A stretch of DNA of 30,693 nt from an uncultured Clostridia bacterium (lineage in GTDB: Bacteria > Bacillota > Clostridia > TANB77 > CAG-508), in assembly GCA_934167135.1 (NCBI GenBank), contig CAKPKI010000005.1, positions 1 through 30,693 on the forward strand. The letters are read 5' to 3'. The translations under genes were made by a program, and so were the position numbers. The notes beneath the pieces are model-generated. The model was not told where the DNA came from and ran no database searches. It worked only from the letters and a program-made list of their open reading frames with translations. This document shows positions 15,478 to 23,296 of the stretch, in pieces. Each line of letters opens with the position of its first letter. Positions within the stretch are counted from its first letter, which is position 1.

Positions 15478-17091
15478 ATGAACACAAAATATGTATTTGT
15501 AACAGGAGGAGTAGTATCAGGACTAGGGAAAGGAATAACAGCAGCATCATTAGGAAGGTTATTAAAAAATAGAGGATATAAAGTAACAATTCAAAAATTT
15601 GATCCATATATAAATGTAGATCCAGGAACAATGAGTCCATATGAACATGGAGAAGTATTTGTAACAGATGATGGAGCAGAAACAGACCTAGATTTAGGAC
15701 ATTATGAGAGATTTATAGATGAAAACTTAACCAAAAATTCAAGTGTAACAATGGGGAAAATATATTCATCAGTAATAGAAAAGGAAAGAAGAGGAGATTA
15801 TTTAGGAAAAACAGTACAAGTAATTCCACATATAACTAATGAAATAAAAGAAAAAATCTATAGTTTTGAAAACACAGATACAGATATAGTAATAACAGAA
15901 GTTGGAGGAACTGTAGGAGATATTGAAGGGCTATCAATAATAGAAGCAATACGCCAAGTAGGACTTGAAAAAAATCCAGAGGATGTAGTATACATACATG
16001 TAACTTTATTACCATATATATATGGTTCAAATGAAATAAAATCAAAGCCAACTCAACACTCTGTAAAAGAATTGCAAAGTTTAGGAATAAAGCCAGATAT
16101 ATTAGTATGTAGAACAGAACAAGACATACCAGACACAATAAGAGAAAAATTAGCATTGTTCTGTAATGTAAGAAAAAGTAGTGTAATACAAAATAAAACC
16201 GCAGATAATTTATATGCAGTACCACTAATGCTTGAAGAAGAAGGACTTGCAAGAGAAGTGTGTAATCATTTAAGATTAGATAGATACATACCAGATAATT
16301 CCGAATGGCAGAAAATGATTGATAATGTAAGAAAAATAGGAGATGAATCTGTAAATATAGCAATTGTAGGAAAATACATAAAATTAGAAGATTCATATTT
16401 ATCAGTAATAGAAAGCCTACATCATGCTGGGTTTGCAAATCATGTAAAAGTAAATATAAAATTAATTGATTGTGAAACAATTAATCCAGAAAATATAGCA
16501 GAAAAAATGAAAGAGCTTCAAGGAATAATAGTACCAGGAGGGTTTGGAAATAGAGGAATTGAAGGAAAAATAGAAACAATAAAATATGCAAGAGAAAATA
16601 ATATTCCATTTTTAGGTATATGTTTAGGTATGCAAATGGCAGTTGTAGAATTTGCGAGAAATGTATTAGGAATAAAAGATGCAAATTCATCAGAACTTAA
16701 TGAAACAACTAAAAATCCTGTAATTCATATTATGGATGAACAAATAGGTATTGATAAAAAAGGTGGTACAATGCGTTTAGGAGCATATCCATGTATATTA
16801 AAAGATGGAACTTTAGCTAAAGAGCTATATGGAACAGAAAAAATATCAGAAAGACATAGACATAGATATGAGTATAATAATGAATATAAAGACAGATTAG
16901 AAGAAGCGGGTTTAATATGTTCTGGAACTTCTCCAGATGGAAAATTGGTGGAGATTGTAGAATATAAAGAACATCCATATTTTATTGCTGGACAATTTCA
17001 TCCAGAATTAAAATCAAGACCTAATAGACCAGCTCCATTATTTGTTGGACTGATTAAATCTGCTAAAAATTTTGGTTGTATTAGTATATAA
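15478..17091 (+). CDS. pyrG: CTP synthase
   Basis: Converts UTP to CTP using ATP and glutamine. The 537-residue length is normal. The synthetase domain begins with KYVFVTGGVVSGLGKGITAA (P-loop) and continues with QKFDPYINVDPGTMSPYEHG and GAETDLDLGHYERF. The glutamine amidotransferase domain has the oxyanion strand VPGGFGNRG, nucleophile C382 in GICLGMQ, and the pair H508/E510 in FHPE. AAGGAG stands eight bases before the ATG. The gene is monocistronic, with an attenuator-like leader upstream and a hairpin behind it. Confidence 0.98.
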   Translation: MNTKYVFVTGGVVSGLGKGITAASLGRLLKNRGYKVTIQKFDPYINVDPGTMSPYEHGEVFVTDDGAETDLDLGHYERFIDENLTKNSSVTMGKIYSSVIEKERRGDYLGKTVQVIPHITNEIKEKIYSFENTDTDIVITEVGGTVGDIEGLSIIEAIRQVGLEKNPEDVVYIHVTLLPYIYGSNEIKSKPTQHSVKELQSLGIKPDILVCRTEQDIPDTIREKLALFCNVRKSSVIQNKTADNLYAVPLMLEEEGLAREVCNHLRLDRYIPDNSEWQKMIDNVRKIGDESVNIAIVGKYIKLEDSYLSVIESLHHAGFANHVKVNIKLIDCETINPENIAEKMKELQGIIVPGGFGNRGIEGKIETIKYARENNIPFLGICLGMQMAVVEFARNVLGIKDANSSELNETTKNPVIHIMDEQIGIDKKGGTMRLGAYPCILKDGTLAKELYGTEKISERHRHRYEYNNEYKDRLEEAGLICSGTSPDGKLVEIVEYKEHPYFIAGQFHPELKSRPNRPAPLFVGLIKSAKNFGCISI

Positions 17092-17119
17092 AAAAGCCTC
17101 CTATTTAGGAGGCTACTTT
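17091..17119. terminator. Terminator between pyrG and the leftward unknown gene
   Basis: A perfect 8-bp stem, AGCCTCCT (17095-17102) with AGGAGGCT (17107-17114), and a 4-nt loop. On the minus strand it is followed by six T's, so it strongly ends the leftward gene. On the plus strand the T-run is weaker (ACTTTC). Confidence 0.8.
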
Positions 17120-17136
17120 CAATCCTTTCTTAAACA

Positions 17137-18039
17137 CTAAGCCAAAATATAATTTGTAATGGTACTGCTTATACTTTGGATTGAAGTTTTTAAGCAGTCT
17201 ACTATTAGCTTTAAAGTTTCATCTGTTGCTGGTGTAGCAATATCATCATTAACTTTAACCATTCCAGTGGTTAAGTTAAAAATGATTATTGATGAATCTT
17301 CCGCATAGAAATGAAAATCCAAAAACTCCTCTTTTGAATCGCCCCAATAGCGATGTTCAACAGAAGTGTATCCTGTATAGGATTCTCCTGTCAAATCATT
17401 TAAAAATTCAGCGTAATAACTGATCGTATTTCCCTTCAGTGTATATTCTGCTGATGAGATCTTTCCAAACAAACATAAAGAAAAGTCTGACATGGTAGAA
17501 TGATTAGTAAACTTAAAGTTTACTTCCAAGTTTCTTAAGTAACTCGAAGCTTTTTTGGTTTTTTTGTACCCCAGAAACGGATTTATACATCTATCAAAAT
17601 TATCGACTAATCGATATACTTCTGATGAATTATATGCCAGTCCACCTCGATAATTATTTGAAATACTTTTTCTAAGAAAAGGACTTCTTTGAAGTACCTC
17701 GTATGTCTGATTCAAGTATTTTTTTAAGTTGAGTGAGGAGTATTTATGGCTTATAATTAACACCAAGATAATGAGTTCTTTAATGGAGTAAATCTTATTG
17801 CTACTCATTACTGTACTATGAGTGCAATTCAACTTAAACTTAGCAAGTTTTAAAAGTTCCATTGCTTTGGGATTAGACGGAATCATAAAGATACAGTCTA
17901 CCCCAGAATGTTCAAAGAAAATTTCGTTGATTTCATATCTTAAATGAGGAACATCTAAAAAGATATCCTCTTTTGGTGTTACTTGGTGTCCACCAAGTGT
18001 TTCCATTGCTACTTCAAATTCCCGAACACTAATTCTCAT
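17137..18039 (-). CDS. Unknown 300-residue protein, compositionally distinct
   Basis: I do not recognise this protein. ATG 18039 is chosen because a perfect AGGAGGT (18048-18054) stands eight bases upstream; in-frame ATGs further out lack one. It starts MRISVREFEVAMETLGGHQV, has no signal peptide, and shows one moderately hydrophobic helix (KELIILVLIISH, about residues 87-98). A central part is Lys/Tyr/Leu-rich. The C-terminal half looks beta-rich, with many aromatic and Ser/Thr residues (EYTLKGNTISYYAEFL, then SYTGYTSVEHRYWG, then FLDFHFYAEDSSIIIFNL). The gene is richer in G+C than the flanking pyrG and groES and uses their rare codons, like the unknown gene at 7020-7742. It has its own promoter and terminator, which suggests a transferred single-gene cargo. 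Confidence 0.8.
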   Translation of the reverse strand: MRISVREFEVAMETLGGHQVTPKEDIFLDVPHLRYEINEIFFEHSGVDCIFMIPSNPKAMELLKLAKFKLNCTHSTVMSSNKIYSIKELIILVLIISHKYSSLNLKKYLNQTYEVLQRSPFLRKSISNNYRGGLAYNSSEVYRLVDNFDRCINPFLGYKKTKKASSYLRNLEVNFKFTNHSTMSDFSLCLFGKISSAEYTLKGNTISYYAEFLNDLTGESYTGYTSVEHRYWGDSKEEFLDFHFYAEDSSIIIFNLTTGMVKVNDDIATPATDETLKLIVDCLKTSIQSISSTITNYILA

Positions 18040-18086
18040 TCGTTTGTACCTCCTAGTATGGATTGTGTTAAAATAGTTACGCATTT

Positions 18087-18115
18087 AGTATAACATAATA
18101 ATTTGAAATAATCAA
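18087..18115 (-). promoter_or_regulatory. Sigma-A promoter of the unknown gene at 17137-18039
   Basis: On the minus strand, TTGATT (18110-18115), a 17-bp spacer and TATACT (18087-18092). Confidence 0.75.
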
Positions 18116-18136
18116 TATATATGAAAAAAATGTGTT

Positions 18137-18167
18137 AAATTTAGTTTTCATAGTAGTAACTAAATTT
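18137..18167. repeat. Perfect 10-bp inverted repeat in the divergent gap
   Basis: AAATTTAGTT (18137-18146) and AACTAAATTT (18158-18167) around an 11-nt loop, between the divergent promoters of the unknown gene and groES. It could be an operator or an insulating hairpin. Nothing else is evident in 18168-18250. Confidence 0.45.
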
Positions 18168-18251
18168 AGGTTATAAGTTCTAAAAACTTCTTTTATGAAT
18201 AAAATAATCTAAATAGTATTGTGAAAGTTATGTGAAAAATTAATAAATATA

Positions 18252-18280
18252 TTGACAATATAAAAAAATGGGTATATATT
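18252..18280 (+). promoter_or_regulatory. Sigma-A promoter of groESL
   Basis: TTGACA (18252-18257), a 17-bp spacer and TATATT (18275-18280), placing the start within the CIRCE element. Confidence 0.9.
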
Positions 18281-18281
18281 A

Positions 18282-18308
18282 TTAGCAGTCAATATAAAAG
18301 AGTGCTAA
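18282..18308 (+). promoter_or_regulatory. CIRCE operator (HrcA binding site)
   Basis: TTAGCAGTC-N9-GAGTGCTAA differs from the consensus TTAGCACTC-N9-GAGTGCTAA at one base of the left arm. Its place right after the -10 box means HrcA represses groESL until heat shock or protein stress. Confidence 0.95.
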
Positions 18309-18339
18309 TAATAATTAGCCAAATAAGGAGGTAATTTAT

Positions 18340-18621
18340 ATGATAAAACCATTAGCAGACAGAGTATTAGTAAAAATGAAAGAAAGTGAAGAAACTACAA
18401 AAAGTGGAATAATCCTAGCAAGTTCAGCACAAGAAAAACCACAAATAGCAGAAGTTATAGAAGTAGGTCCAGGAAGATTAATAGATGGAAAAAGAGAAGA
18501 AATGGAAGTAAAAAAAGGTGATAATGTAGTAGTAAGCAAATATGGAGGAACAGAAGTAAAATATGAAGGAGAAGATTACATTATTTTAAGAGAAGAAGAT
18601 ATATTAGCTATAGTAAAATAA
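18340..18621 (+). CDS. groES: Co-chaperonin GroES
   Basis: The 93-residue lid of the chaperonin. It starts IKPLADRVLVKMKESEETTK, has the mobile loop TTKSGIILASSAQEKPQ that contacts GroEL, and then VGPGR and VVVSKYGGTEVKYEGEDY. The ribosome binding site AAGGAGG is strong. First gene of the CIRCE-controlled operon, with groEL 14 bp downstream. Confidence 0.98.
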   Translation: MIKPLADRVLVKMKESEETTKSGIILASSAQEKPQIAEVIEVGPGRLIDGKREEMEVKKGDNVVVSKYGGTEVKYEGEDYIILREEDILAIVK

Positions 18622-18635
18622 TTTAAAAGAAAGGA

Positions 18636-20282
18636 ATGATTAATATATCAAAACAAATTAAATTTGGAGAAGATGCAAGAAAATCTTTATTAGAAGGTGT
18701 AAATAAATTAGCAGATACAGTAAAAGTTACATTAGGACCAAAAGGAAGAAATGTTGTATTAGACAAAAGTTATGGAGCTCCATTGATTACAAATGATGGG
18801 GTAACAATAGCAAAAGAAATAGAATTAGAAGATAAATTTGAAAATATGGGAGCCCGCCTAGTAAAAGAAGTATCAACAAAAACAAACGATGTAGCAGGTG
18901 ATGGAACAACAACAGCAACAGTTTTAGCACAAGCAATGATAAAAGAAGGAGTAAAAAATGTTGCAGCTGGAGCTGACCCAATGGCAATAAAAAGAGGAAT
19001 AGAAAAAGCAGTAGATGGAGCAGTTACAGAATTAAAGAAAATAACATCACCAGTAAATGGAAAAGAAGACATAGCAAGAGTTGCAAGTATATCTGCAAAC
19101 AATTCAGAAGTTGGAGAACTAATTGCAGACGCAATGGAAAAAGTATCAAAAGATGGAGTAATAACAATAGAAGAATCAAAAACATCACAAACAGAATTAA
19201 ATGTAGTAGAAGGAATGCAATTTGACAAAGGATATGTATCACCATATATGGTAACAGACACAGAAAAAATGGAAGCAATAATAGATAATCCATATATATT
19301 AATAACAGATAGAAAAATAAGCAATATTCAAGAAATATTGCCATTACTAGAAAATTTAATGCAATCATCAGGAAAACTAGTAATTGTATGTGATGACATC
19401 GAAAGTGAAGCACTATCAACATTAATATTAAACAAATTAAGAGGAGTATTAAATGTTGTAGCAGTTAAAGCACCTGGATTTGGAGATAAGAGAAAAGCAA
19501 TGTTAGAAGATATGGCAATTCTAACAGGAGGAGAAGTAATATCACAAGATTTAGGAATGGAACTAAAAGATACACAAATAGAACAATTAGGTAGAGCAAA
19601 ACAAATAAAAGTACAAAAAGAAAATACAATAATTGTTGATGGTGCTGGAGATAAAGAAAAAATTTCAGCAAGAGTAAAACAAATAAAAGCTCAAATAGAA
19701 GAAACAAAGAGTGAATTTGATAAGGAAAATTTACAAGAAAGATTAGCAAAAATTGCTGGAGGAGTTGCAGTAATTGGAGTAGGAGCAGCAACAGAAGTTG
19801 AAATGAAAGATAAAAAACTAAGAATAGAAGACGCACTATCTGCAACAAAGGCAGCAGTAGAAGAAGGAATTGTAGCTGGTGGAGGAACAACATATGTAAA
19901 TATTATGCCATCAGTAGAAAAAATAGCTGAAAGCTTAAATGGTGGAGAAAAACTAGGTGCCGAAATTGTATTGAAAGCATTAGAAGAACCAGTTAAACAA
20001 ATTGCAAGAAATGCAGGATTAGAACCAGCTGTTATACTAGAAGGAGTAAAAAAGGCAGACAAAGGATTTGGATTTGATGCAGATAAGGAAGAATATGTTG
20101 ATATGAAGAAAGCTGGAATTGTTGATCCAACTAAGGTTACAAGAAGTGCATTACAAAATGCAGCATCAATTGCAGCAATGGTACTAACAACAGAAAGTTT
20201 AGTAACAGATGTACCTGAATCAAATTCATGTGGATGTGGAAATTCTCATGATATGGACAATGGAATGGGTGGAATGTACTAA
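18636..20282 (+). CDS. groEL: Chaperonin GroEL
   Basis: Hsp60 folding chamber, 548 residues. Diagnostic segments: VTLGPKGRNVVLDKS, the ATPase loop GDGTTTATVLAQ (D89 here), VAAGADPMAIKRGI, and near the end GFGFDADKEEY and AALQNAASIA-like SALQNAASIAAMVLTTE. The tail is CGCGNSHDMDNGMGGMY, a Cys-bearing version of the GGM tail. The start is odd. AAGG (18631-18634) lies only one base before ATG 18636, giving MINISKQIKFG, whereas GroELs usually start M-(A/S)-K-x-I-K-F. The codon that would give MSKQIKFG is ATA at 18645, ten bases from the ribosome binding site. An ATG-to-ATA change forcing use of the upstream ATG, or a rare ATA start, would fit. Confidence 0.98.
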   Translation: MINISKQIKFGEDARKSLLEGVNKLADTVKVTLGPKGRNVVLDKSYGAPLITNDGVTIAKEIELEDKFENMGARLVKEVSTKTNDVAGDGTTTATVLAQAMIKEGVKNVAAGADPMAIKRGIEKAVDGAVTELKKITSPVNGKEDIARVASISANNSEVGELIADAMEKVSKDGVITIEESKTSQTELNVVEGMQFDKGYVSPYMVTDTEKMEAIIDNPYILITDRKISNIQEILPLLENLMQSSGKLVIVCDDIESEALSTLILNKLRGVLNVVAVKAPGFGDKRKAMLEDMAILTGGEVISQDLGMELKDTQIEQLGRAKQIKVQKENTIIVDGAGDKEKISARVKQIKAQIEETKSEFDKENLQERLAKIAGGVAVIGVGAATEVEMKDKKLRIEDALSATKAAVEEGIVAGGGTTYVNIMPSVEKIAESLNGGEKLGAEIVLKALEEPVKQIARNAGLEPAVILEGVKKADKGFGFDADKEEYVDMKKAGIVDPTKVTRSALQNAASIAAMVLTTESLVTDVPESNSCGCGNSHDMDNGMGGMY

Positions 20283-20290
20283 AAATAAAT

Positions 20291-20347
20291 AAAATATATC
20301 AAATGTGGAGAACACTTGTAAATGTGTCTTTGCATTTGGTATATTTT
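20291..20347 (+). terminator. Terminator of groESL
   Basis: A 15-bp stem with one G-U pair, AAAATATATCAAATG (20291-20305) with CATTTGGTATATTTT (20333-20347). The loop contains a smaller ACAC/GTGT hairpin, and T's follow. Confidence 0.85.
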
Positions 20348-20384
20348 TTTGCCTAATAAAGCATATAAAATAATTCTTTATTTA

Positions 20385-20578
20385 TACTAAGAAATCTTTT
20401 AAATATAAGTTTTTCATTACATTCCTCGGTTTATTACAAAATTTAAGAAATTCTAATTTATTTTAAGGCACCCTTCCACTATCGTGAACTCTTTCCTTAA
20501 AATTACATAGAATTTCTAAAATTTTTTCATGCACATTCGTCATTTCATTCAAAACTTATATTTAAAAGATTTCTAGTA
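20385..20578. repeat. 194-bp nested inverted-repeat element
   Basis: The outer arms 20390-20413 and 20551-20574 are perfectly complementary over 24 bp and extend outward through TACTA/AGTA with one bulge. Inside, 20438-20455 pairs with 20508-20525 (17 of 18), and TTTTAAGG (20461-20468) pairs with CCTTAAAA (20495-20502). A 26-nt loop with higher G+C sits at the tip. No ORF is present. It lies after the groESL terminator. It could be a MITE-like element with terminal inverted repeats or a long structured RNA. Confidence 0.7.
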
Positions 20579-20623
20579 AAAAAAGAAATATAAAAGTATT
20601 TTTTGGAAAAATGAAAATAGGTG

Positions 20624-20652
20624 TTGTCATCGAAACAAAAAATTGTTATAAT
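20624..20652 (+). promoter_or_regulatory. Sigma-A promoter of the glycosidase-cmk-HD operon
   Basis: TTGTCA (20624-20629), a 17-bp spacer and perfect TATAAT (20647-20652). Confidence 0.8.
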
Positions 20653-20742
20653 ATACAAGATAATAAAAGATAAAGATTAATATTGAAGAAAAAAGGCGGA
20701 TACAATATTAATATAAGATACAATGAAAGGATTGAAAATACA

Positions 20743-21852
20743 ATGAAAAAACATAAAAAAGTAGAAGAAGTAGAAGAAATAGAAGAAATACCAAAAGCAT
20801 TAAGAAAAGAAAAGGACGAAAGTAAAAAAAGCAAAAAGAAAAACTGGAAAAAAATATTTTTAGTATTAATAATATTAGCAATAATGGGAATAAGTTCAGG
20901 AGGATTTTTATTATATGGACCATATGCGGGATTTAGAGATTGGTTAATAACAACTGCTATGACAACAATGACACATCAATATTTAGCAACATGGTTTTAT
21001 GATGAAGACACAATAAATGAAGTATTAGCAAAAAATAAAGTAAATGAAGTAGACGAAATAACAAACACAAATACAATAATAATAAATAAAACTTCAAACA
21101 ATGTACAATATGCAAACGAATATGAAAAAGCCATATTAGAAAAAGACCCAGAACATGAAGACTACAAAATTATAGAAATAAAAGGAAAAGGATATAGTGG
21201 ATATTTAGCAGCAATATATGACCCATCAAAAATAAAAACAGTATATACTAAAAAATTAGGAACAAGTGGACAATATTTAACTCAAATGGCAAAAGACAAT
21301 GATGCAGTAATTGCAATAAATGGAGGAGGATTTGAAGATCCAAACTTTAATAGCAATGGAGCTAATCCATTAGGAATAACATTTTCAGGAGGAAAATTAG
21401 TAACATCAAAAACATGGAATGGTTCAGGAGGTCTAATTGGATTTACACAAGACAACAAATTAGCATTAGGAAAAATGACAGTAAAACAAGCACAAGAATT
21501 AAAAATAAGAGATGGAGTAACATTTGGACCATTTTTAATAGTTAATGGTAAACCATCAAAAGTACTAGGAAATGGTGGATGGGGAACCGCACCACGTACA
21601 GCCATAGGTCAAAGAAAAGATGGAATTGTACTATTTTTAGTAATTGACGGAAGAACATTAACAGAACCAGGAGCAGATATGAATGACTTAATAGAAATAA
21701 TGCAAAATTATGGAGCATATAATGCATCAAACTTAGATGGTGGAACATCAAGTGCAATGGTAGTAGATGGAAAAATAATTAATGACCCAGTTGATAGTTC
21801 AGGAGCACATAGAACAAGATTTATATCAACAGGATTTATACTAACAAAATAA
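20743..21852 (+). CDS. Membrane-anchored phosphodiester glycosidase family protein (NAGPA domain)
   Basis: A 369-residue protein from ATG 20743, 12 bases after AAAGG; an upstream TTG at 20683 has no ribosome binding site. A charged cytoplasmic N-terminus (VEEVEEIEEIPK, then KKSKKKNWKK) precedes one transmembrane helix (about residues 42-65). The external domain has the phosphodiester glycosidase features: VIAINGGGF, then NPLGITFSGGKLV, FGPFLIVNGKP, TAPRTAIGQRKDG, and the closing NLDGGTSSAMVVDGK. The family is named after the enzyme that removes GlcNAc from phosphodiesters; bacterial members act on cell-surface glycans or teichoic-acid-like polymers. The exact substrate here is unknown. It leads an operon with cmk (23-bp gap). 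Confidence 0.88.
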   Translation: MKKHKKVEEVEEIEEIPKALRKEKDESKKSKKKNWKKIFLVLIILAIMGISSGGFLLYGPYAGFRDWLITTAMTTMTHQYLATWFYDEDTINEVLAKNKVNEVDEITNTNTIIINKTSNNVQYANEYEKAILEKDPEHEDYKIIEIKGKGYSGYLAAIYDPSKIKTVYTKKLGTSGQYLTQMAKDNDAVIAINGGGFEDPNFNSNGANPLGITFSGGKLVTSKTWNGSGGLIGFTQDNKLALGKMTVKQAQELKIRDGVTFGPFLIVNGKPSKVLGNGGWGTAPRTAIGQRKDGIVLFLVIDGRTLTEPGADMNDLIEIMQNYGAYNASNLDGGTSSAMVVDGKIINDPVDSSGAHRTRFISTGFILTK

Positions 21853-21875
21853 TAGAAAAATAGAAGGGTGATAAT

Positions 21876-22550
21876 ATGGGATTTATAGTTGCCGTTGATG
21901 GAACGGCTGGAAGCGGAAAAGGAACCATAACAAAAATAATAGCAGAAAGATTAAATTTAGTAAGTATAGACACAGGAGCTATGTACAGATGTGTTACATT
22001 AGAATGTATAGAGAAAAATATAAAATATACTGAAATAGAGAAAATAAAAGAAATATTAAAAGAAATTAATATAGAATTAAAAAAAGAAGAAGGAAAACAA
22101 TTAGTATTCTTAAATGGAAAAGATGTAACTGGAAAAATAAGAACACCAGAGGTAGACAGTCTAGTTGCAAGATTTGCAGCAATAAAAGAAGTAAGAGATA
22201 AAATAACACCAATTCAAAGAAAAATGGGAGAAAATAATAACATTATAATGGAAGGCAGAGATATAGGAACAGTAGTTTTTCCAAATGCAGATGTAAAAGT
22301 CTTTTTAGACTGTTCAGTAGAAGAAAGAGCAAAAAGAAGATATAATCAAGATTTAGAAAAAGGAATAAAAACAACATATGAAGAAGTGTTAGAAAGTATA
22401 AAAGAAAGGCACAAACTAGAAACAGAAAGAGAAATTGCACCACTAGTCCAAGCACCTGATGCTGTATATATAGACTCAACAAACATGACAATAGAAGAAG
22501 AAACAGAAGCAGTAATAAAAGTAATAGAACAAAAAAGAGCACAAAAATAG
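21876..22550 (+). CDS. cmk: Cytidylate kinase
   Basis: Phosphorylates CMP and dCMP using ATP. Its 224 residues are normal. P-loop DGTAGSGKGTITK at residues 8-20, then LVSIDTGAMYRC, the NMP-binding insert with TPEVDSLVARFAAIKEVRDK, and MEGRDIGTVVFPNADVKVFLDCSVEERAKRR split by the usual lid. AAGGGTGA precedes the ATG. It sits six bp before the HD gene and shares the operon promoter at 20624. Confidence 0.97.
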   Translation: MGFIVAVDGTAGSGKGTITKIIAERLNLVSIDTGAMYRCVTLECIEKNIKYTEIEKIKEILKEINIELKKEEGKQLVFLNGKDVTGKIRTPEVDSLVARFAAIKEVRDKITPIQRKMGENNNIIMEGRDIGTVVFPNADVKVFLDCSVEERAKRRYNQDLEKGIKTTYEEVLESIKERHKLETEREIAPLVQAPDAVYIDSTNMTIEEETEAVIKVIEQKRAQK

Positions 22551-22556
22551 GAAGGA

Positions 22557-23123
22557 ATGAATAAAAAGATGAAAGAAGAATTTCTAAAATTACTAAGAAG
22601 TGTAAAAAGAGATGGAATAGAAGACTTTATAAAATTCTTAGAAGGAACAGACTTTTTCACAGCCCCAGCAAGTACAAGGTTTCATGGAAATTATGCTGGA
22701 GGACTTGTAGAACATAGTATGAAAGTATATGAAATATTAGTTGAAAAAGTAAAAAATTCATCAAAAAAAATTGAAGTATCAGAAGATACATTAAAAATAG
22801 TAGCATTACTACATGATGTTTGTAAGGCAAATTTTTACAAAATAGATTATAGAAATGCAAAAAATGCATTAGGAGTATGGGAAAAAGTACCATATTACAC
22901 AGTTGATGATACCATACCATATGGACATGGTGAAAAATCAGTTATGATGATAACAGAATACATGAAATTAACAAGTGAAGAAAAATATGCAATTCGTTGG
23001 CATATGGGATTTACAGAACCTAAAGAGCAATATGGAACAATAGGTATTGCATATACAAAATACCCACTTGCATTACTTGTGTTTGAAGCAGATTTAGAAG
23101 CAACATATTTTTTTGATATATAA
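22557..23123 (+). CDS. HD-domain phosphohydrolase
   Basis: A 188-residue HD-superfamily metal hydrolase. The metal ligands are visible: H53 in GGLVEHSMKV and the pair H86-D87 in ALLHDVCKANFY. Further conserved parts are FHGNYAGG, IPYGHGEKSVMM and IRWHMGFTEP, with a late E/D in LLVFEADLEA. Such proteins cleave phosphate esters, often of nucleotides; the substrate cannot be read from sequence. The start is ATG 22557, only one base after GGAAGG, or ATG 22569, 13 bases after it. Last gene of the glycosidase-cmk-HD operon, followed by a large terminator. Confidence 0.87.
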   Translation: MNKKMKEEFLKLLRSVKRDGIEDFIKFLEGTDFFTAPASTRFHGNYAGGLVEHSMKVYEILVEKVKNSSKKIEVSEDTLKIVALLHDVCKANFYKIDYRNAKNALGVWEKVPYYTVDDTIPYGHGEKSVMMITEYMKLTSEEKYAIRWHMGFTEPKEQYGTIGIAYTKYPLALLVFEADLEATYFFDI

Positions 23124-23131
23124 AATTAAGG

Positions 23132-23236
23132 CATATTTACAATTTTTAATTTACAAGATAATGGTTTTGATTAACTTTTGAAAATTTTATCAAAATCATT
23201 ATCTTGTAACATTTTTAAAAGTAAATATGTTTTTTG
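23132..23236 (+). terminator. Large two-level terminator hairpin
   Basis: An inner 21-bp stem with one G-U pair (23151-23171 with 23189-23209) sits inside an outer stem, CATATTTAC (23132-23140) with GTAAATATG (23221-23229), which is followed directly by TTTTTT. It ends the cmk operon. Confidence 0.8.
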
Positions 23237-23238
23237 TA

Positions 23239-23267
23239 TTGTAAAACAGCAGAAAATAAGATATAAT
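23239..23267 (+). promoter_or_regulatory. Sigma-A promoter of the SNF2-trmFO operon
   Basis: TTGTAA (23239-23244), a 17-bp spacer and perfect TATAAT (23262-23267), beginning just after the upstream terminator. Confidence 0.75.
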
Positions 23268-23296
23268 TAAAAACCGAGAAATAGCGAGGGGAAAAT

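Noticed and set aside
15836..16480. Long minus-strand ORF opposite pyrG
   Set aside because: Extremely Leu/Tyr-rich low-complexity translation caused by AT-rich antisense of a conserved gene.
19465..19893. Minus-strand ORF opposite groEL
   Set aside because: Leu-rich antisense shadow without ribosome binding site.
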